From the NCBI GenBank assembly GCA_003165595.1, contig PLWQ01000006.1:62001-126000 (forward strand): 64,000 nt of DNA, in the 5' to 3' direction. The notes beneath the pieces are model-generated. The model was given only the letters and a program-made list of their open reading frames with translations. It had not been told where the DNA came from and searched no databases. Made by a program: the position numbers and the translations under genes. Shown in pieces: positions 9,074 to 17,654 of the stretch (within the stretch, counting starts at the first letter, position 1; the number at the start of each line of letters is the position of its first letter). This stretch comes from Fibrobacterota bacterium. Lineage in GTDB: Bacteria > Fibrobacterota > Chitinivibrionia > Chitinivibrionales > FEN-1185.

Positions 9074-10315
9074 ATGAACGCACCATTTCAATCTTTGCAG
9101 TATGCCGGCGACGCGCTATTTCTCATTGTCGGCGCGGTGCTGGTTTTTTCCATGCACGCGGGCTTTGCCTTCCTTGAGGTAGGCACGGTGCGCAAGAAGA
9201 ACCAGGTCAATGCGCTGGTCAAAATTCTCTCCGATTGGGGAGTCTCGACGGTCATGTACTTCGTGATAGGGTTCCCCATCGCATATGGCATCAATTTCTG
9301 GATGAACGCAGGCGACCTGCTTCAGCTCACCAATGGCAAGATCCTTGCGGGCGGCCGCGGGTTTGATATCCTGCACTGTTTCTTTCTGCTTACCTTTGCG
9401 GCGTGCATCCCCGCCATCATTTCGGGAGGCGTTGCGGAGCGCATGAAATTCTGGCCCCAGGTGTTTGCAGGCGCGATCTTCACGGGAGTCGGCTATCCCC
9501 TGTTCGAATCCGTCATGTGGGGAAAAAATACGTTTCTGCAAACGTGGCTCTTCTCCTCGTTCGGATCGTCGTTTCACGACTACGCGGGCTCGGTTGTGGT
9601 CCATTCTATGGGCGGTTGGATCGCGCTGCCCGCAATCGTGCTTCTGGGCCAGAGAATAGGCCGCTGGGTAAACGGCAGGAGCATGGGCATCCCGGTTTCC
9701 AACATTCCGTTTCTGGGCCTTGGCTCCTGGATCCTTGCCGTTGGATGGTTCGGGTTCAACGTGATGAGCGCGGGCAACTTCCAGGCCATTTCCGGACTCG
9801 TGGCCGTCAATTCTCTTTTTGCCATGGTGGGCGGCATTCTTTTCGGACTCATCTTTTCCAAAGCCGACCCCGGCTTTGTTCACAACGGCGCGCTCGCCGG
9901 CCTTATCGCCATTTGTTCGGGCTCCGACATTGTTCACCCGTTCGGCGCTTTCTTTATCGGCGGAATCGGCGCTCTCATATTCATCTTCGGCTACAAGTTC
10001 GAAACCGAAAAGCTCAAGATAGACGATGTCCTCGGCGTATGGCCTCTGCACGGCCTGTCCGGATCGTGGGGCGGCATTGCGGCAGGCATTTTTGGGCAGA
10101 AATTCCTTGGAGGTATGGGCGGTGTGAGTTTAATTTCTCAAATCGTGGGGACCGTGTCCGGAGCCGTGTTTGCGGTGTGCATCGGCCTGCTAGTCTACGG
10201 TGCTCTCAAAAAAACCGTGGGAATCAGGCTCGACGAAAAGCAGGAGCGGCAGGGTTCCGATTTGGCAATTCACAACATAGGCGCATATCCGGAAGAAGAT
10301 ATGCTGTCGGCCTGA
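9074..10315 (+). CDS. amtB: Ammonium transporter Amt
   Basis: The 413-aa inner-membrane channel imports ammonium or ammonia. The start at 9074 has AAGGAGAT seven bases upstream; the longer in-frame extension is ignored because it would cross the sigma-54 promoter. About eleven transmembrane helices are visible. Family motifs include FAFLEVGTVRKKN, DYAGSVVVHSMGGWIALP (with the conserved pore-lining His of the family), GWFGFNVMS and WPLHGLSGSWGGIAAGIFG (second pore His). There is no obvious cleavable signal peptide. It is followed 40 nt later by a P-II gene, the standard amtB-glnK pair in which the P-II T-loop blocks the channel when nitrogen is ample. Confidence 0.97.
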   Translation: MNAPFQSLQYAGDALFLIVGAVLVFSMHAGFAFLEVGTVRKKNQVNALVKILSDWGVSTVMYFVIGFPIAYGINFWMNAGDLLQLTNGKILAGGRGFDILHCFFLLTFAACIPAIISGGVAERMKFWPQVFAGAIFTGVGYPLFESVMWGKNTFLQTWLFSSFGSSFHDYAGSVVVHSMGGWIALPAIVLLGQRIGRWVNGRSMGIPVSNIPFLGLGSWILAVGWFGFNVMSAGNFQAISGLVAVNSLFAMVGGILFGLIFSKADPGFVHNGALAGLIAICSGSDIVHPFGAFFIGGIGALIFIFGYKFETEKLKIDDVLGVWPLHGLSGSWGGIAAGIFGQKFLGGMGGVSLISQIVGTVSGAVFAVCIGLLVYGALKKTVGIRLDEKQERQGSDLAIHNIGAYPEEDMLSA

Positions 10316-10355
10316 CAGTTCACCACTAACCGGTCATCGGCAAGGAGAATCGTCA

Positions 10356-10703
10356 ATGAAGTACATTGTGGCAATCATCCAGCCTTCCCGCCTCGAAGCA
10401 GTCAAAGAGGCGCTCTCCACCATTGAAGTGTTCCGGCTCACCGTAACCGAGGCGCAGGGGATCGGCCGTCAGCGCGGCCATACCGAAGTGTACCGCGGTC
10501 ACGAGTACCAGATCAACTTCGTGCGCAAGGTCAAGCTCGAAATAGCGGTTGACGACAAGTACGTTGAACCCACCATCGAAGCAATTGTCAACGCTGCCCG
10601 TACGGGCGCCGAGGGAAAAATCGGCGACGGAAAGATTTTTATCATGCCGCTGGAAGACGTGGTTCGCATTAGAACAAGAGAGCGCGGCAGCGAAGCGCTA
10701 TAA
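10356..10703 (+). CDS. glnK: Nitrogen regulatory protein P-II
   Basis: The 115-aa trimeric signal protein senses ATP/ADP and 2-oxoglutarate. AAGGAG precedes the ATG by eight bases. Tyr51 in the T-loop (YRGHEYQINF) is at the position uridylylated by GlnD, which is encoded 450 bp downstream. The C-terminal IGDGKIFIMPLEDVVRIRT is the P-II signature. The T-loop has HEYQINF where the common form is AEYVVDF. It sits in the amtB operon, so it likely controls AmtB, and possibly GlnD-dependent outputs. A strong terminator follows. Confidence 0.96.
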   Translation: MKYIVAIIQPSRLEAVKEALSTIEVFRLTVTEAQGIGRQRGHTEVYRGHEYQINFVRKVKLEIAVDDKYVEPTIEAIVNAARTGAEGKIGDGKIFIMPLEDVVRIRTRERGSEAL

Positions 10704-10755
10704 TCAAGAGTTCAAAGTTTAAAGTTCAAAGTTGAAAGTTGACCTCGCCTCCGAA

Positions 10756-10789
10756 CCCCCTCTCCGACACAGAGAGGGGGCCTCTTTTT
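10756..10789 (+). terminator. Rho-independent terminator after glnK
   Basis: A perfect 9-bp stem CCCCCTCTC/GAGAGGGGG with a 7-nt loop is followed by CCTCTTTTT, 50 bp past the glnK stop codon. Confidence 0.9.
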
Positions 10790-10899
10790 GCACAGCGGAG
10801 TCGCAGCTCCCTGCATAGATAGCTTTCATTCTTCGTCGGAAGCCTTCGGATTTCCTCCTCGTGTTGCATTTACAAACTGCGATACTTGTAGCATTGGCC

Positions 10900-11045
10900 T
10901 TCTGCCTAGCGTTAGGGGGACTGGAGGGCGCGCGGGAGCGCGGTGCCGGCCGACCCGGCCGAAGGCATAGGGCGGACCGGTACCGAGGCGAATAGCCGAG
11001 CCCGAAAGGAGACCGACCCGAGCATAGCGAGGGGAACGCCCAAAT
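10900..11045 (+). repeat. Interspersed structured repeat, full copy (+)
   Basis: The left end reads TTCTGCCTAGCGTTAGG and the right end GGGGAACGCCCAAAT. Inside are nested hairpins: GCGC...GCGC near the left end; a long stem starting GTGCCGGCC and ending GGACCGGTACC, with an inner CCCGGCC-GAA-GGCATAGGG; and a right-end stem. Other copies with the same ends but different, still-pairing stems occur across the window. It lies between the glnK terminator and glnD. Confidence 0.8.
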
Positions 11046-11151
11046 CCTTGCCTTCAATGAGCCGGGCGCCCAGATTCTTCATGAAAATGAAAATTATCGC
11101 TATCAATTACTATTTGGCAAATATCTTGCTTCATATATTTTCATCATCCCC

Positions 11152-13644
11152 ATGAACAACTACAAGAACCATCTCGCAGACCTTCGCGAAGACATCTTTG
11201 TGCGGCAGCGCTCCCTGCCCGCCCTCAATAAGGTTCAGCTCTTCTCCGACGAGATAGACCGGATGCTTTCGGAAGCCTATGCCGCGCACATGGAAGAAGG
11301 TGGGCTTGACAAACAGGTGTGCCTTGTGGCGCTCGGCGGCTATGGCAGGCAGGAACTCTGCCCCTATTCGGATATCGACTTGCTCGTGCTGCATTCTTCG
11401 AACGCGGACAAGGAAAAAATCGCTGCCGCGGTGCGTTTTTTCTGGGATATGGGCCTCACGCTCGGATGCGTGGTGCGAAGCGTCTCCGAATGCGCCAAGA
11501 TATTGGGAGAGGATTTTGCCACCGACACGGCGCTGCTCCAGGCGCGATTCATCGCGGGCAACAAGCGCCTGTTCCAGTACCTCGAGAATTCCGTGGCGCT
11601 GCCTTTCTTCGAGCACACCAGGAAACGCTTTCTCGGCGAGATCCGCCAGGCGGTCCACGGCGGAATTTTTTCTCCGGACAACACCCTGTACCGGACCGAG
11701 CCGGATCTTAAGAACGGCATCTGCACGCTTCGCGACTGTCAACGCATCATGTGGGCCGAGCGGGTCATTGCGTCGTCGCGGGTTCTGTGGGACCTGTACA
11801 ACGTGTCGCATTTCCCGCACGACGACGTTGCCGCATTTTCCAATTCCTACGAATTTCTTATGGCTGTCCGCTGCGAGCTTCACATGCTCTGCAGAAAACG
11901 AATCGACACCCTGGAAAGCGACCTTCAGCCCGGCGTTGCCGTTGCCATGGGATACGGAGAAAACGGGGCAGGCGCTCTCATGGAATCGTTCTTCAAGACG
12001 GTGCGCACGGTAAAGTACTTTGCCATGCTGTTTCTGGAGAAGCGGAATCCGTCGCGCGGCCTGTGGGGATCGCTCCGGTCGAGCATGAGCGCCACGCAGG
12101 CGACTCCCGGCGTGGTTGCTCTTGACGGAATTCTCTTTTTGCAACGGAAGAATCTGCCGCCGCCCCCGCCCGAAGCGCTGTGGGTTGTAAACATCTTCCG
12201 GTTGGCGCAGGCCTATCAATCCACGCTGGGCGTGGACCTGCTCAACTACATTCGAACCGCCATGCAGTCCCTTTCGCCGCAGGATTTCCGGACGCCGGCC
12301 GTCGACAGCCTGTTCCTCCATATTGTGTCGCAGGACAGGGACGCCGGCCGCATTCTGGGCATCATGCACGAAACCGGCGTCCTCGCCGGGATCATCCCGG
12401 CATTTTCGGCCCTCCTTTGCAAAGTGGAATACCAGAGCAACCATGAATTCACCGTGGACCAGCACATATTGCTCGCCCTGCGCGCGCTCGACGAACTCGG
12501 CAGCGAGCCCGACCTTCACATTCGCGGCATCTACCAGTCCCTGGAAAACAAGAGGCTGCTCAGGCTTGCCGTTTTGCTCCACGACATCGGCAAGTCGATG
12601 CAGGGCGACCACGTGACGACCGGGACGATCATCGCGGAAGAAATGTGCGACAGGCTCGGGCTTTCGGTTGACGAAAAGCGGCGGGTGGCGCTGTTGATAT
12701 ACAACCACCTGGAACTGTCCACGCTGGCCTTCGGCAGGGAACTCGAAGATCACCTGGTGGCCGACCTCGCCGGCCGCGTGCAGGACAGGCAGACACTCGA
12801 CATGCTGTACCTCCTTACCGTACTCGACATCCGCTACGTCGGCTACAAGACCTGGACCGCATGGCGAGCGCGGCTGCTGCAGGACGCCTACGAGCGCGTG
12901 AGCGCGGCCATCGGCGAACCGCGCCGCGGCGCACCCGCCGCTTTGCCCTCCGACATCGGCATCAACTCGCCGTTTTACCGGCTCGATACCATTCCGGAAG
13001 AGCGCGAAAAGCATGCGCAATGGCTTGCGAACCTTAACAAAGGCGAGTTTACCATCGTTCTGGACACCTTTGCCGGGTTCGACAGCGTATCCGTGCTGTC
13101 GTTCGACCGCCTGGGCATTTTCGCCGATATCACGGGCTGCATTTCGTCGGAGGGCTACAACATTCTCTCCGCGCGAGCCTACTCGGAGTCGTCGGGAAAA
13201 ATCCTCGACATCTTTCACCTGGAGCACGACAGCGCAACCACCACGCCCTCCGAACAGCGGGTGGAGCACATCAGGAAAAAATGGCGGCTCATCGAACGCG
13301 GCGAGGCCAGCGCGGAATCGCTCATCGCCGACCGGACCCGGCTGTATCCTCCCAAAAAGGAACGCAGCACGCAAAAAGAGCCCATCGTCCGCATCGACAA
13401 CGAGCTGTCCAACAACTTTACGGTGCTCGAAATTGAAGCCCAGGACCGGTTCGGCCTGCTGTTTCGCATTGCGCGAAGCCTGAGCAGCCTGGGCGTCAAC
13501 ATTGTGTCGGCAAGGCTCTCCACGCGGGTGGACCGGGCGGTGGATACGTTTTATGTGACCGGCGGATCAGGATCGAAGATCGTTGACAAAGAGCAAATTG
13601 AGCGCATAGAGAAAGAGCTGATTGGCGCAATGTCGAGGGAATAA
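11152..13644 (+). CDS. glnD: [Protein-PII] uridylyltransferase / uridylyl-removing enzyme
   Basis: The 830-aa nitrogen sensor adds UMP to Tyr51 of P-II when glutamine is low and removes it when glutamine is high. The nucleotidyltransferase motif LGGYGRQELCPYSDIDLL (residues 61-78; D74 and D76 bind metal) is complete. A GlnD linker domain follows. The HD hydrolase domain has LLHDIGKSMQGDH near residue 475. Two ACT domains bind glutamine (FDRLGIFADITGCIS near 650 and AQDRFGLLFRIARSLSSLG near 760). No clear Shine-Dalgarno site precedes the ATG, but the N-terminus fits the family. Its target, glnK, lies just upstream. Confidence 0.96.
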   Translation: MNNYKNHLADLREDIFVRQRSLPALNKVQLFSDEIDRMLSEAYAAHMEEGGLDKQVCLVALGGYGRQELCPYSDIDLLVLHSSNADKEKIAAAVRFFWDMGLTLGCVVRSVSECAKILGEDFATDTALLQARFIAGNKRLFQYLENSVALPFFEHTRKRFLGEIRQAVHGGIFSPDNTLYRTEPDLKNGICTLRDCQRIMWAERVIASSRVLWDLYNVSHFPHDDVAAFSNSYEFLMAVRCELHMLCRKRIDTLESDLQPGVAVAMGYGENGAGALMESFFKTVRTVKYFAMLFLEKRNPSRGLWGSLRSSMSATQATPGVVALDGILFLQRKNLPPPPPEALWVVNIFRLAQAYQSTLGVDLLNYIRTAMQSLSPQDFRTPAVDSLFLHIVSQDRDAGRILGIMHETGVLAGIIPAFSALLCKVEYQSNHEFTVDQHILLALRALDELGSEPDLHIRGIYQSLENKRLLRLAVLLHDIGKSMQGDHVTTGTIIAEEMCDRLGLSVDEKRRVALLIYNHLELSTLAFGRELEDHLVADLAGRVQDRQTLDMLYLLTVLDIRYVGYKTWTAWRARLLQDAYERVSAAIGEPRRGAPAALPSDIGINSPFYRLDTIPEEREKHAQWLANLNKGEFTIVLDTFAGFDSVSVLSFDRLGIFADITGCISSEGYNILSARAYSESSGKILDIFHLEHDSATTTPSEQRVEHIRKKWRLIERGEASAESLIADRTRLYPPKKERSTQKEPIVRIDNELSNNFTVLEIEAQDRFGLLFRIARSLSSLGVNIVSARLSTRVDRAVDTFYVTGGSGSKIVDKEQIERIEKELIGAMSRE

Positions 13645-13670
13645 ATAGGCCGTCAAATTCTTAATAGCAA

Positions 13671-13819
13671 ATTGGGCGCTTCCCTTCGCTGCGCTCGGGC
13701 CGGTCTCCCTGCGGGCTCGGCCGCCCGGCCTCGGTGCAGCCTGCCCTGTGGCCTTCGGCCCGGGTCTGGCTGCACTGCGCACTGGCGCACCACTCCGGTC
13801 CACCTAGCGCTGGGCAGAG
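13671..13819 (-). repeat. Interspersed structured repeat, full copy (-)
   Basis: Read on the minus strand, the left end is CTCTGCCCAGCGCTAGGTGG and the right end GCGCCCAAT. Outer stem GTGCAGCC/GGCTGCAC and inner stem CCGGGCC-GAA-GGCC replace the stems of the 10900 copy but still pair. With the variant element at 13895-14120 it forms a head-to-head pair whose right ends face outward. Confidence 0.75.
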
Positions 13820-13894
13820 GAATATTTCCACAATTGTCAACTTTTGCATTCGCCGGGACTGATGCAAGGTTTGCGTCGGCTCCCGAAACTTTTC

Positions 13895-14120
13895 ACAGCC
13901 GCGAAGCGGCGTTCCAATGAGATGGCGTTGCGGAAACGTGACGTGCGCAAAGCGCAAGCTTTGCGCCTCGCGCACGCTTCCGCTGGAAGGGGTGTGCCCC
14001 CGGATCGCCGGCGCTCGGCGCCGGAAGCCGGGGGCCAGGGGAAACCGCTAGCGGTTTCCCCACCAAAATCATTTCAGGAGACCGGCCTGTGTTTTTTGCA
14101 GGCCGGGGAAACGCCCAAAT
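13895..14120 (+). repeat. Hairpin-rich element ending in the repeat's right-end module
   Basis: The stretch is packed with palindromes: GCGCAAAGC-GCAA-GCTTTGCGC (13945-13966, 9-bp stem with a GNRA loop), GCCGGCGCTCGGCGCCGG, a perfect 24-bp palindrome at 14038-14061, and CCGGCCTG...CAGGCCGG (14082-14106). It ends in GGGGAAACGCCCAAAT, the right end of the repeat family, so it is probably a variant with a different interior. No open reading frame is convincing here. Confidence 0.6.
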
Positions 14121-14158
14121 CTACCCAACGCTCATGAGACCCATTGTTTATTTGTAGT

Positions 14159-14200
14159 ACAAATTTGTACCAACATTATTCGACTACACAAAATTGTTGA
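14159..14200. promoter_or_regulatory. Tandem ACAAAWTTGT boxes upstream of glnA
   Basis: A perfect palindrome GTACAAATTTGTAC (14157-14170) contains ACAAATTTGTACC. A second, weaker box, ACAAAATTGTTGA, starts at 14188, 29 bp downstream. Sequence and spacing match the pair between gltB and amtB. The boxes lie about 90-120 bp upstream of the glnA -24 element, the usual distance for a sigma-54 enhancer. Confidence 0.5.
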
Positions 14201-14276
14201 AAAAAAACACGCACCTTCGTTTCCGAATTTATATTTTTTCACCTCGTTGCTCCAAAAACGGGCGACGAAAACGCAC

Positions 14277-14292
14277 TGGCACACTAGTTGCA
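14277..14292 (+). promoter_or_regulatory. Sigma-54 promoter of glnA
   Basis: TGGCAC-ACTAG-TTGCA matches the -24/-12 consensus exactly with correct spacing. The predicted start is near 14302, giving a leader of about 68 nt to the ATG at 14370. Confidence 0.92.
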
Positions 14293-14369
14293 ACTCATAC
14301 GAACTCAAGGAAATCGCAAAATTCCCTTTTTCCATACACGCACCATTCACCTCAATAGAAGGAGCATAC

Positions 14370-15815
14370 ATGGCTAGCCCGAAAACAGCAAAAGACATCC
14401 TGGCGATGCTCAAGTCGGAGAAGATCGAGGCCGTAGATTTCAGATTCATCGATTTTCTCGGAACATGGCAGCATTTTACCTATCCCACGCCCGAAATCGA
14501 CGACGATGTATTTGAAAAAGGTCTGGGATTCGACGCGTCAAGCATCCGCGGATGGCAGGCAATCAACGAATCCGATATGCTCATCAAGCCCGTGCCGGAA
14601 ACCGCGTTCATCGATCCTTTCTTCGCGGCAAAGACCCTTGTCCTCATCTGCGACATCCAGGACCCTGTCACGGGCAAAGACTACTCGCGCGACCCGCGCA
14701 ACATCGCGCACAAGGCCGAAAAGTATCTCAAGGCATCCGGCCTCGGCGACATCGCATACTTTGGACCCGAAGCCGAGTTCTTCATCTTCGACGACATTCG
14801 CTTCGGCCAGGGAACCAACTACGGTTACTACTACATCGACTCAGACGAAGGCATCTGGAACAGCGGACGCGAGGAATGCCTCGACGCCTCCGGCTCGTCT
14901 CACAACACCGGATACAAAATCCGGCACAAGGAAGGCTACTTCCCTGTGCCGCCCGCGGATTCACTCCAGGACATCCGCTCCGACATGATGCTCACGCTCA
15001 TCAAAATGGGCGTTCGTTGCGAAAAGCAGCACCACGAAGTGGCAACCGCCGGACAGTCCGAGCTCGGCATCAGGTTCGCCCCGCTCGTGGAATGCGCCGA
15101 CGCTTTGCTCAAATACAAGTACGGCATTAAGCAGGTTGCCAAGAAGTACGGAAAAACCGTCACCTTCATGCCAAAGCCCCTGTTCCAGGATAACGGCTCC
15201 GGCATGCACACGCACATTTCCATTTGGAAAGGCGGAAAGAACACGTTCGCGGGCGGCGAATACGCCGGACTGTCCAAGACCGCGCTGTTCGCCATCGGCG
15301 GGATCATCAAGCATGCCCCGTCGCTCCTTGCGTTCTGCACGCCCACAACCAACAGCTTCCGCCGCCTGGTGCCGGGCTTCGAGGCGCCGGTAAACCTCGC
15401 CTACTCCAGCAGAAACCGCAGCGCCGCGATCCGCATTCCCATGTACTCGGAATCGGCAAACGCCAAACGCCTCGAGTTCCGCTGCCCGGACCCCACATGC
15501 AACCCGTACCTGGCCTTCCCGGCCATGCTCATGGCCTGCATCGACGGTATCCAGAACAAGATCGATCCCGGCAAACCGCTCGACAAGGACATCTACGAGC
15601 TGCCGCCCGAGGAACTCGCAAAGGTCCCGCACACGCCCGGCTCACTCAAGGACGTGCTCGCAGCCCTGGAAAAAGACCACGAATACCTGCTCAAGGGCGA
15701 CGTGTTCACGCAGGACGTTGTCGACACGTGGATCGAATACAAGACCAAGACCGAGGTCAATCCTATGGCCCTGCGTCCGCATCCGTATGAGTATCACATG
15801 TACTTTGATGCCTGA
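14370..15815 (+). CDS. glnA: Glutamine synthetase, type I
   Basis: The 481-aa enzyme makes glutamine from glutamate, ammonia and ATP as a cytoplasmic dodecamer. The start at 14370 has AAGGAG six bases upstream; the longer frame would cross the sigma-54 promoter. Family motifs: DGSSIRGW-like [28 protein letters not shown] (metal-binding Glu), [16 protein letters not shown] (active-site loop), and [21 protein letters not shown] places Tyr409 at the GlnE adenylylation site, so this is the adenylylatable GSI-β form. With gltBD it completes the GS-GOGAT cycle. Transcription is sigma-54 dependent and ends at the hairpin at 15848. Confidence 0.98.
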   Translation: MASPKTAKDILAMLKSEKIEAVDFRFIDFLGTWQHFTYPTPEIDDDVFEKGLGFDASSIRGWQAINESDMLIKPVPETAFIDPFFAAKTLVLICDIQDPVTGKDYSRDPRNIAHKAEKYLKASGLGDIAYFGPEAEFFIFDDIRFGQGTNYGYYYIDSDEGIWNSGREECLDASGSSHNTGYKIRHKEGYFPVPPADSLQDIRSDMMLTLIKMGVRCEKQHHEVATAGQSELGIRFAPLVECADALLKYKYGIKQVAKKYGKTVTFMPKPLFQDNGSGMHTHISIWKGGKNTFAGGEYAGLSKTALFAIGGIIKHAPSLLAFCTPTTNSFRRLVPGFEAPVNLAYSSRNRSAAIRIPMYSESANAKRLEFRCPDPTCNPYLAFPAMLMACIDGIQNKIDPGKPLDKDIYELPPEELAKVPHTPGSLKDVLAALEKDHEYLLKGDVFTQDVVDTWIEYKTKTEVNPMALRPHPYEYHMYFDA

Positions 15816-15847
15816 TAATAATAGTTAGAGCATGGTTCTTGTTACTG

Positions 15848-15880
15848 GAGGCTCCAGCCGCAGGGCTGGGGCCTCTTTTT
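15848..15880 (+). terminator. Rho-independent terminator after glnA
   Basis: A 12-bp stem GAGGCTCCAGCC/GGCTGGGGCCTC (one G-T pair) with a GCAG loop is followed by five T residues, 33 bp past the stop codon. Confidence 0.9.
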
Positions 15881-15920
15881 GTTAGTTTATTTGTCAAGTT
15901 GTTTAAATCAAGACAAGAAT

Positions 15921-16067
15921 ATGGGCGCCCCGCCGCTTCGCGGCGGCGGCTCTCCTTGCAGGCTCGGCCGGTTGGCCTCGGTGCCGGTCCGCCCTAATCG
16001 CCTTTGGCGAGGGTCGGCCGGCCCCGCGCTCTAGCGCGCCTTCCAGTCCAGCCTGGCGCGGCGCAGA
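15921..16067 (-). repeat. Interspersed structured repeat, full copy (-)
   Basis: Read on the minus strand, it has a degenerate left end near TTCTGCGCCGCGCCAGG and the right end GGCGGGGCGCCCAT. Inner stem CCCTCGCC-AAA-GGCGATTAGGG and right-end stem CCGCCGC-GAA-GCGGCGG differ from other copies but stay paired. It forms a head-to-head pair with the copy at 16204-16350, 136 bp away. Confidence 0.75.
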
Positions 16068-16203
16068 AAACCATTCGCCTAATTGCCAATTACCTCTCAT
16101 CTGAAGTCCCTTCAAGAAAAAACACCTGACAATGTACCTCCCATGAGTATTGTTGCGGCGCGTCAGTTCAGTTCAGCCGAAAAAAAAGTTGTGGCGACCA
16201 GTC

Positions 16204-16350
16204 CTTTGCCCTGCGCCAGGTTGGACCGACGGTGCTCTAAAGAGCAGTGCCGGTTGACCCCGCCGTCAGGCGTTGGGGCAATCCGGCACCGAGTCCGCAT
16301 GGACGAGCCGCGAGGGAGAACCGCCGCCGTCTTCGGCGGGGCGCCAAGAT
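16204..16350 (+). repeat. Interspersed structured repeat, full copy (+)
   Basis: The left end is CTTTGCCCTGCGCCAGGTTGG and the right end GGCGGGGCGCCAAGAT. The first hairpin is TGCTC-TAAA-GAGCA where other copies have TGCGC...GCGCA, a base-pair swap that keeps the stem. Outer stem GTGCCGG/CCGGCAC; inner CCCCGCC-GTCA-GGCGTTGGGG; right stem CCGCCG-TCTT-CGGCGG. Confidence 0.75.
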
Positions 16351-16454
16351 TTTCATCTTTATTAATACGATATGTCTTAGTTGTCAACTTTTAACTCCGA
16401 ACCTTCAACGTTGAACTTCTTGCTTTACAAGCTGGCGAATATTGATTTATAGAC

Positions 16455-16877
16455 ATGAAAAACCTCCTTCACCTCCTCCCCCTCTTTCTCTATCTCCCCG
16501 TGGGCCTCGTCTCTTTCTCAATGGCCGCCAAGAGCCTGCACTCCCGCTCCTTCATCCCGTTCCACCGGCAGGCAGCTCAAAGAACTCTAACCTCCCTCGA
16601 ACCCCCGCTGCAATCCGTGACACTCGCGCTCATGAGAGTCTCGGGCCTGGGATTTCTCGTGGTTGGCCTGCTGCTCACCATATTCCCTGTGGTCAACTAC
16701 TTCCGGCCGCATAAGTTCGCGCAATTAGCAATCCCCGCGGTTTGCCTGGTGTATTGCGCGGGGCTATCCGTTGCCAACTACTCCCTGCACAAGCAAACGA
16801 AAGCCGCCACGCCGTGGAAGGCCGCGCTCGCGGCCGCGGTGATGATTGCCGCGGGAATGGTGGCAGCGGGGTTGTGA
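16455..16877 (+). CDS. Small integral membrane protein, unknown function
   Basis: The 140-aa protein has about four hydrophobic helices: LLHLLPLFLYLPVGLVSFSM at the N-terminus, LGFLVVGLLLTIFPVVNYF, LAIPAVCLVYCAGLSVANY and WKAALAAAVMIAAGMVAAGL. A basic loop (AKSLHSRSFIPFHRQAAQR) follows the first helix. The ATG has no strong Shine-Dalgarno site. I do not recognise the family. It stands alone between the paired repeats and the accessory region, and its codon use is GC-rich like the core genes. Confidence 0.65.
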   Translation: MKNLLHLLPLFLYLPVGLVSFSMAAKSLHSRSFIPFHRQAAQRTLTSLEPPLQSVTLALMRVSGLGFLVVGLLLTIFPVVNYFRPHKFAQLAIPAVCLVYCAGLSVANYSLHKQTKAATPWKAALAAAVMIAAGMVAAGL

Positions 16878-17165
16878 GCGATGGGAAATGGCTGTATATG
16901 GTTGGCACGTCGAAGACAAAAAACCGAAGTCCCTTTGCCTCCTTGTAAGCGTTTTGCGCAGCGGGCAGCCTAAAGGAGCACTGTATGCCATGGAAAAGGC
17001 GGACAAAATGGCCAGATTGAGAGGTTGTCTGCCAGGCGGGATATTGGGTTTCTGTGGCAGACATGATGTAGTTGGTGTGCATGTGTCCGGCGACATTAAT
17101 TATAATATAGTGCGCACCAAAGGAATACGTCCGTCCTGCCTGCAAGAATGGAAAGGCATAAAAGC

Positions 17166-17654
17166 ATGAAGGAAAAGGTATACGTTGAAACTTCCATTTT
17201 CAGCTATCTGACTTCAAAACCATCTCGGAACATTCTTGCCGCTGCGTGGCAGAGTCTGACGGTAGAATGGTGGGAAAAGCGGAGACGTGATTTTGACCTA
17301 TTTATTTCTGAGCTTGTGCGTGAAGAAGCACTCGGTGGGGATAAACAAGCAGCCGCGAAAAGGATAGCGGCGATGGAAGGAATCCCGCTTCTCAAAATTA
17401 CAGACGAAGTGGTATCATTAGGTAGGACGTTCCTTGAGCCCGGGCCTTTGCCCAAAAGGGCTAGCGGGGATGCATTGCATCTTTCCCTTGCCTCTATTCA
17501 CAAAATGGATTATTTACTGACCTGGAATTGCAGACATCTTGATAATGCTGAAATCAAGCCAAAAGTAAGAAAACTATTATCCCAGAAGGGTCTTTCAATT
17601 CCCGAAATATGTACACCTCAAGAGCTCATAGGAGATAAAAACAATGAAGAATGA
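17166..17654 (+). CDS. PIN-domain (VapC-type) ribonuclease toxin
   Basis: The 162-aa protein starts MKEKVYVETSIFSYLTSKPS, the usual N-terminus of this VapC/PIN group; the Glu-Thr-Ser stretch follows a first-strand acidic residue. Later acidic positions are in DLFISELVREEA and KRASGDALHLSLASIHKMDYLLTWNCRHLDNA, where the Asp of SGDALH is the conserved PIN residue. It is likely a Mg-dependent RNase. Start 17166 is chosen over 17148 because the conserved motif follows at once. A TATAAT hexamer at 17101 may be its -10 element. It overlaps the small gene at 17644 by 11 nt, the probable antitoxin. The coding sequence is AT-richer than its neighbours, suggesting transfer. Confidence 0.8.
   Translation: MKEKVYVETSIFSYLTSKPSRNILAAAWQSLTVEWWEKRRRDFDLFISELVREEALGGDKQAAAKRIAAMEGIPLLKITDEVVSLGRTFLEPGPLPKRASGDALHLSLASIHKMDYLLTWNCRHLDNAEIKPKVRKLLSQKGLSIPEICTPQELIGDKNNEE

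Noticed and set aside
11131-13374. 747-codon open frame on the - strand
   Set aside because: It lies opposite glnD and has no recognisable motif.
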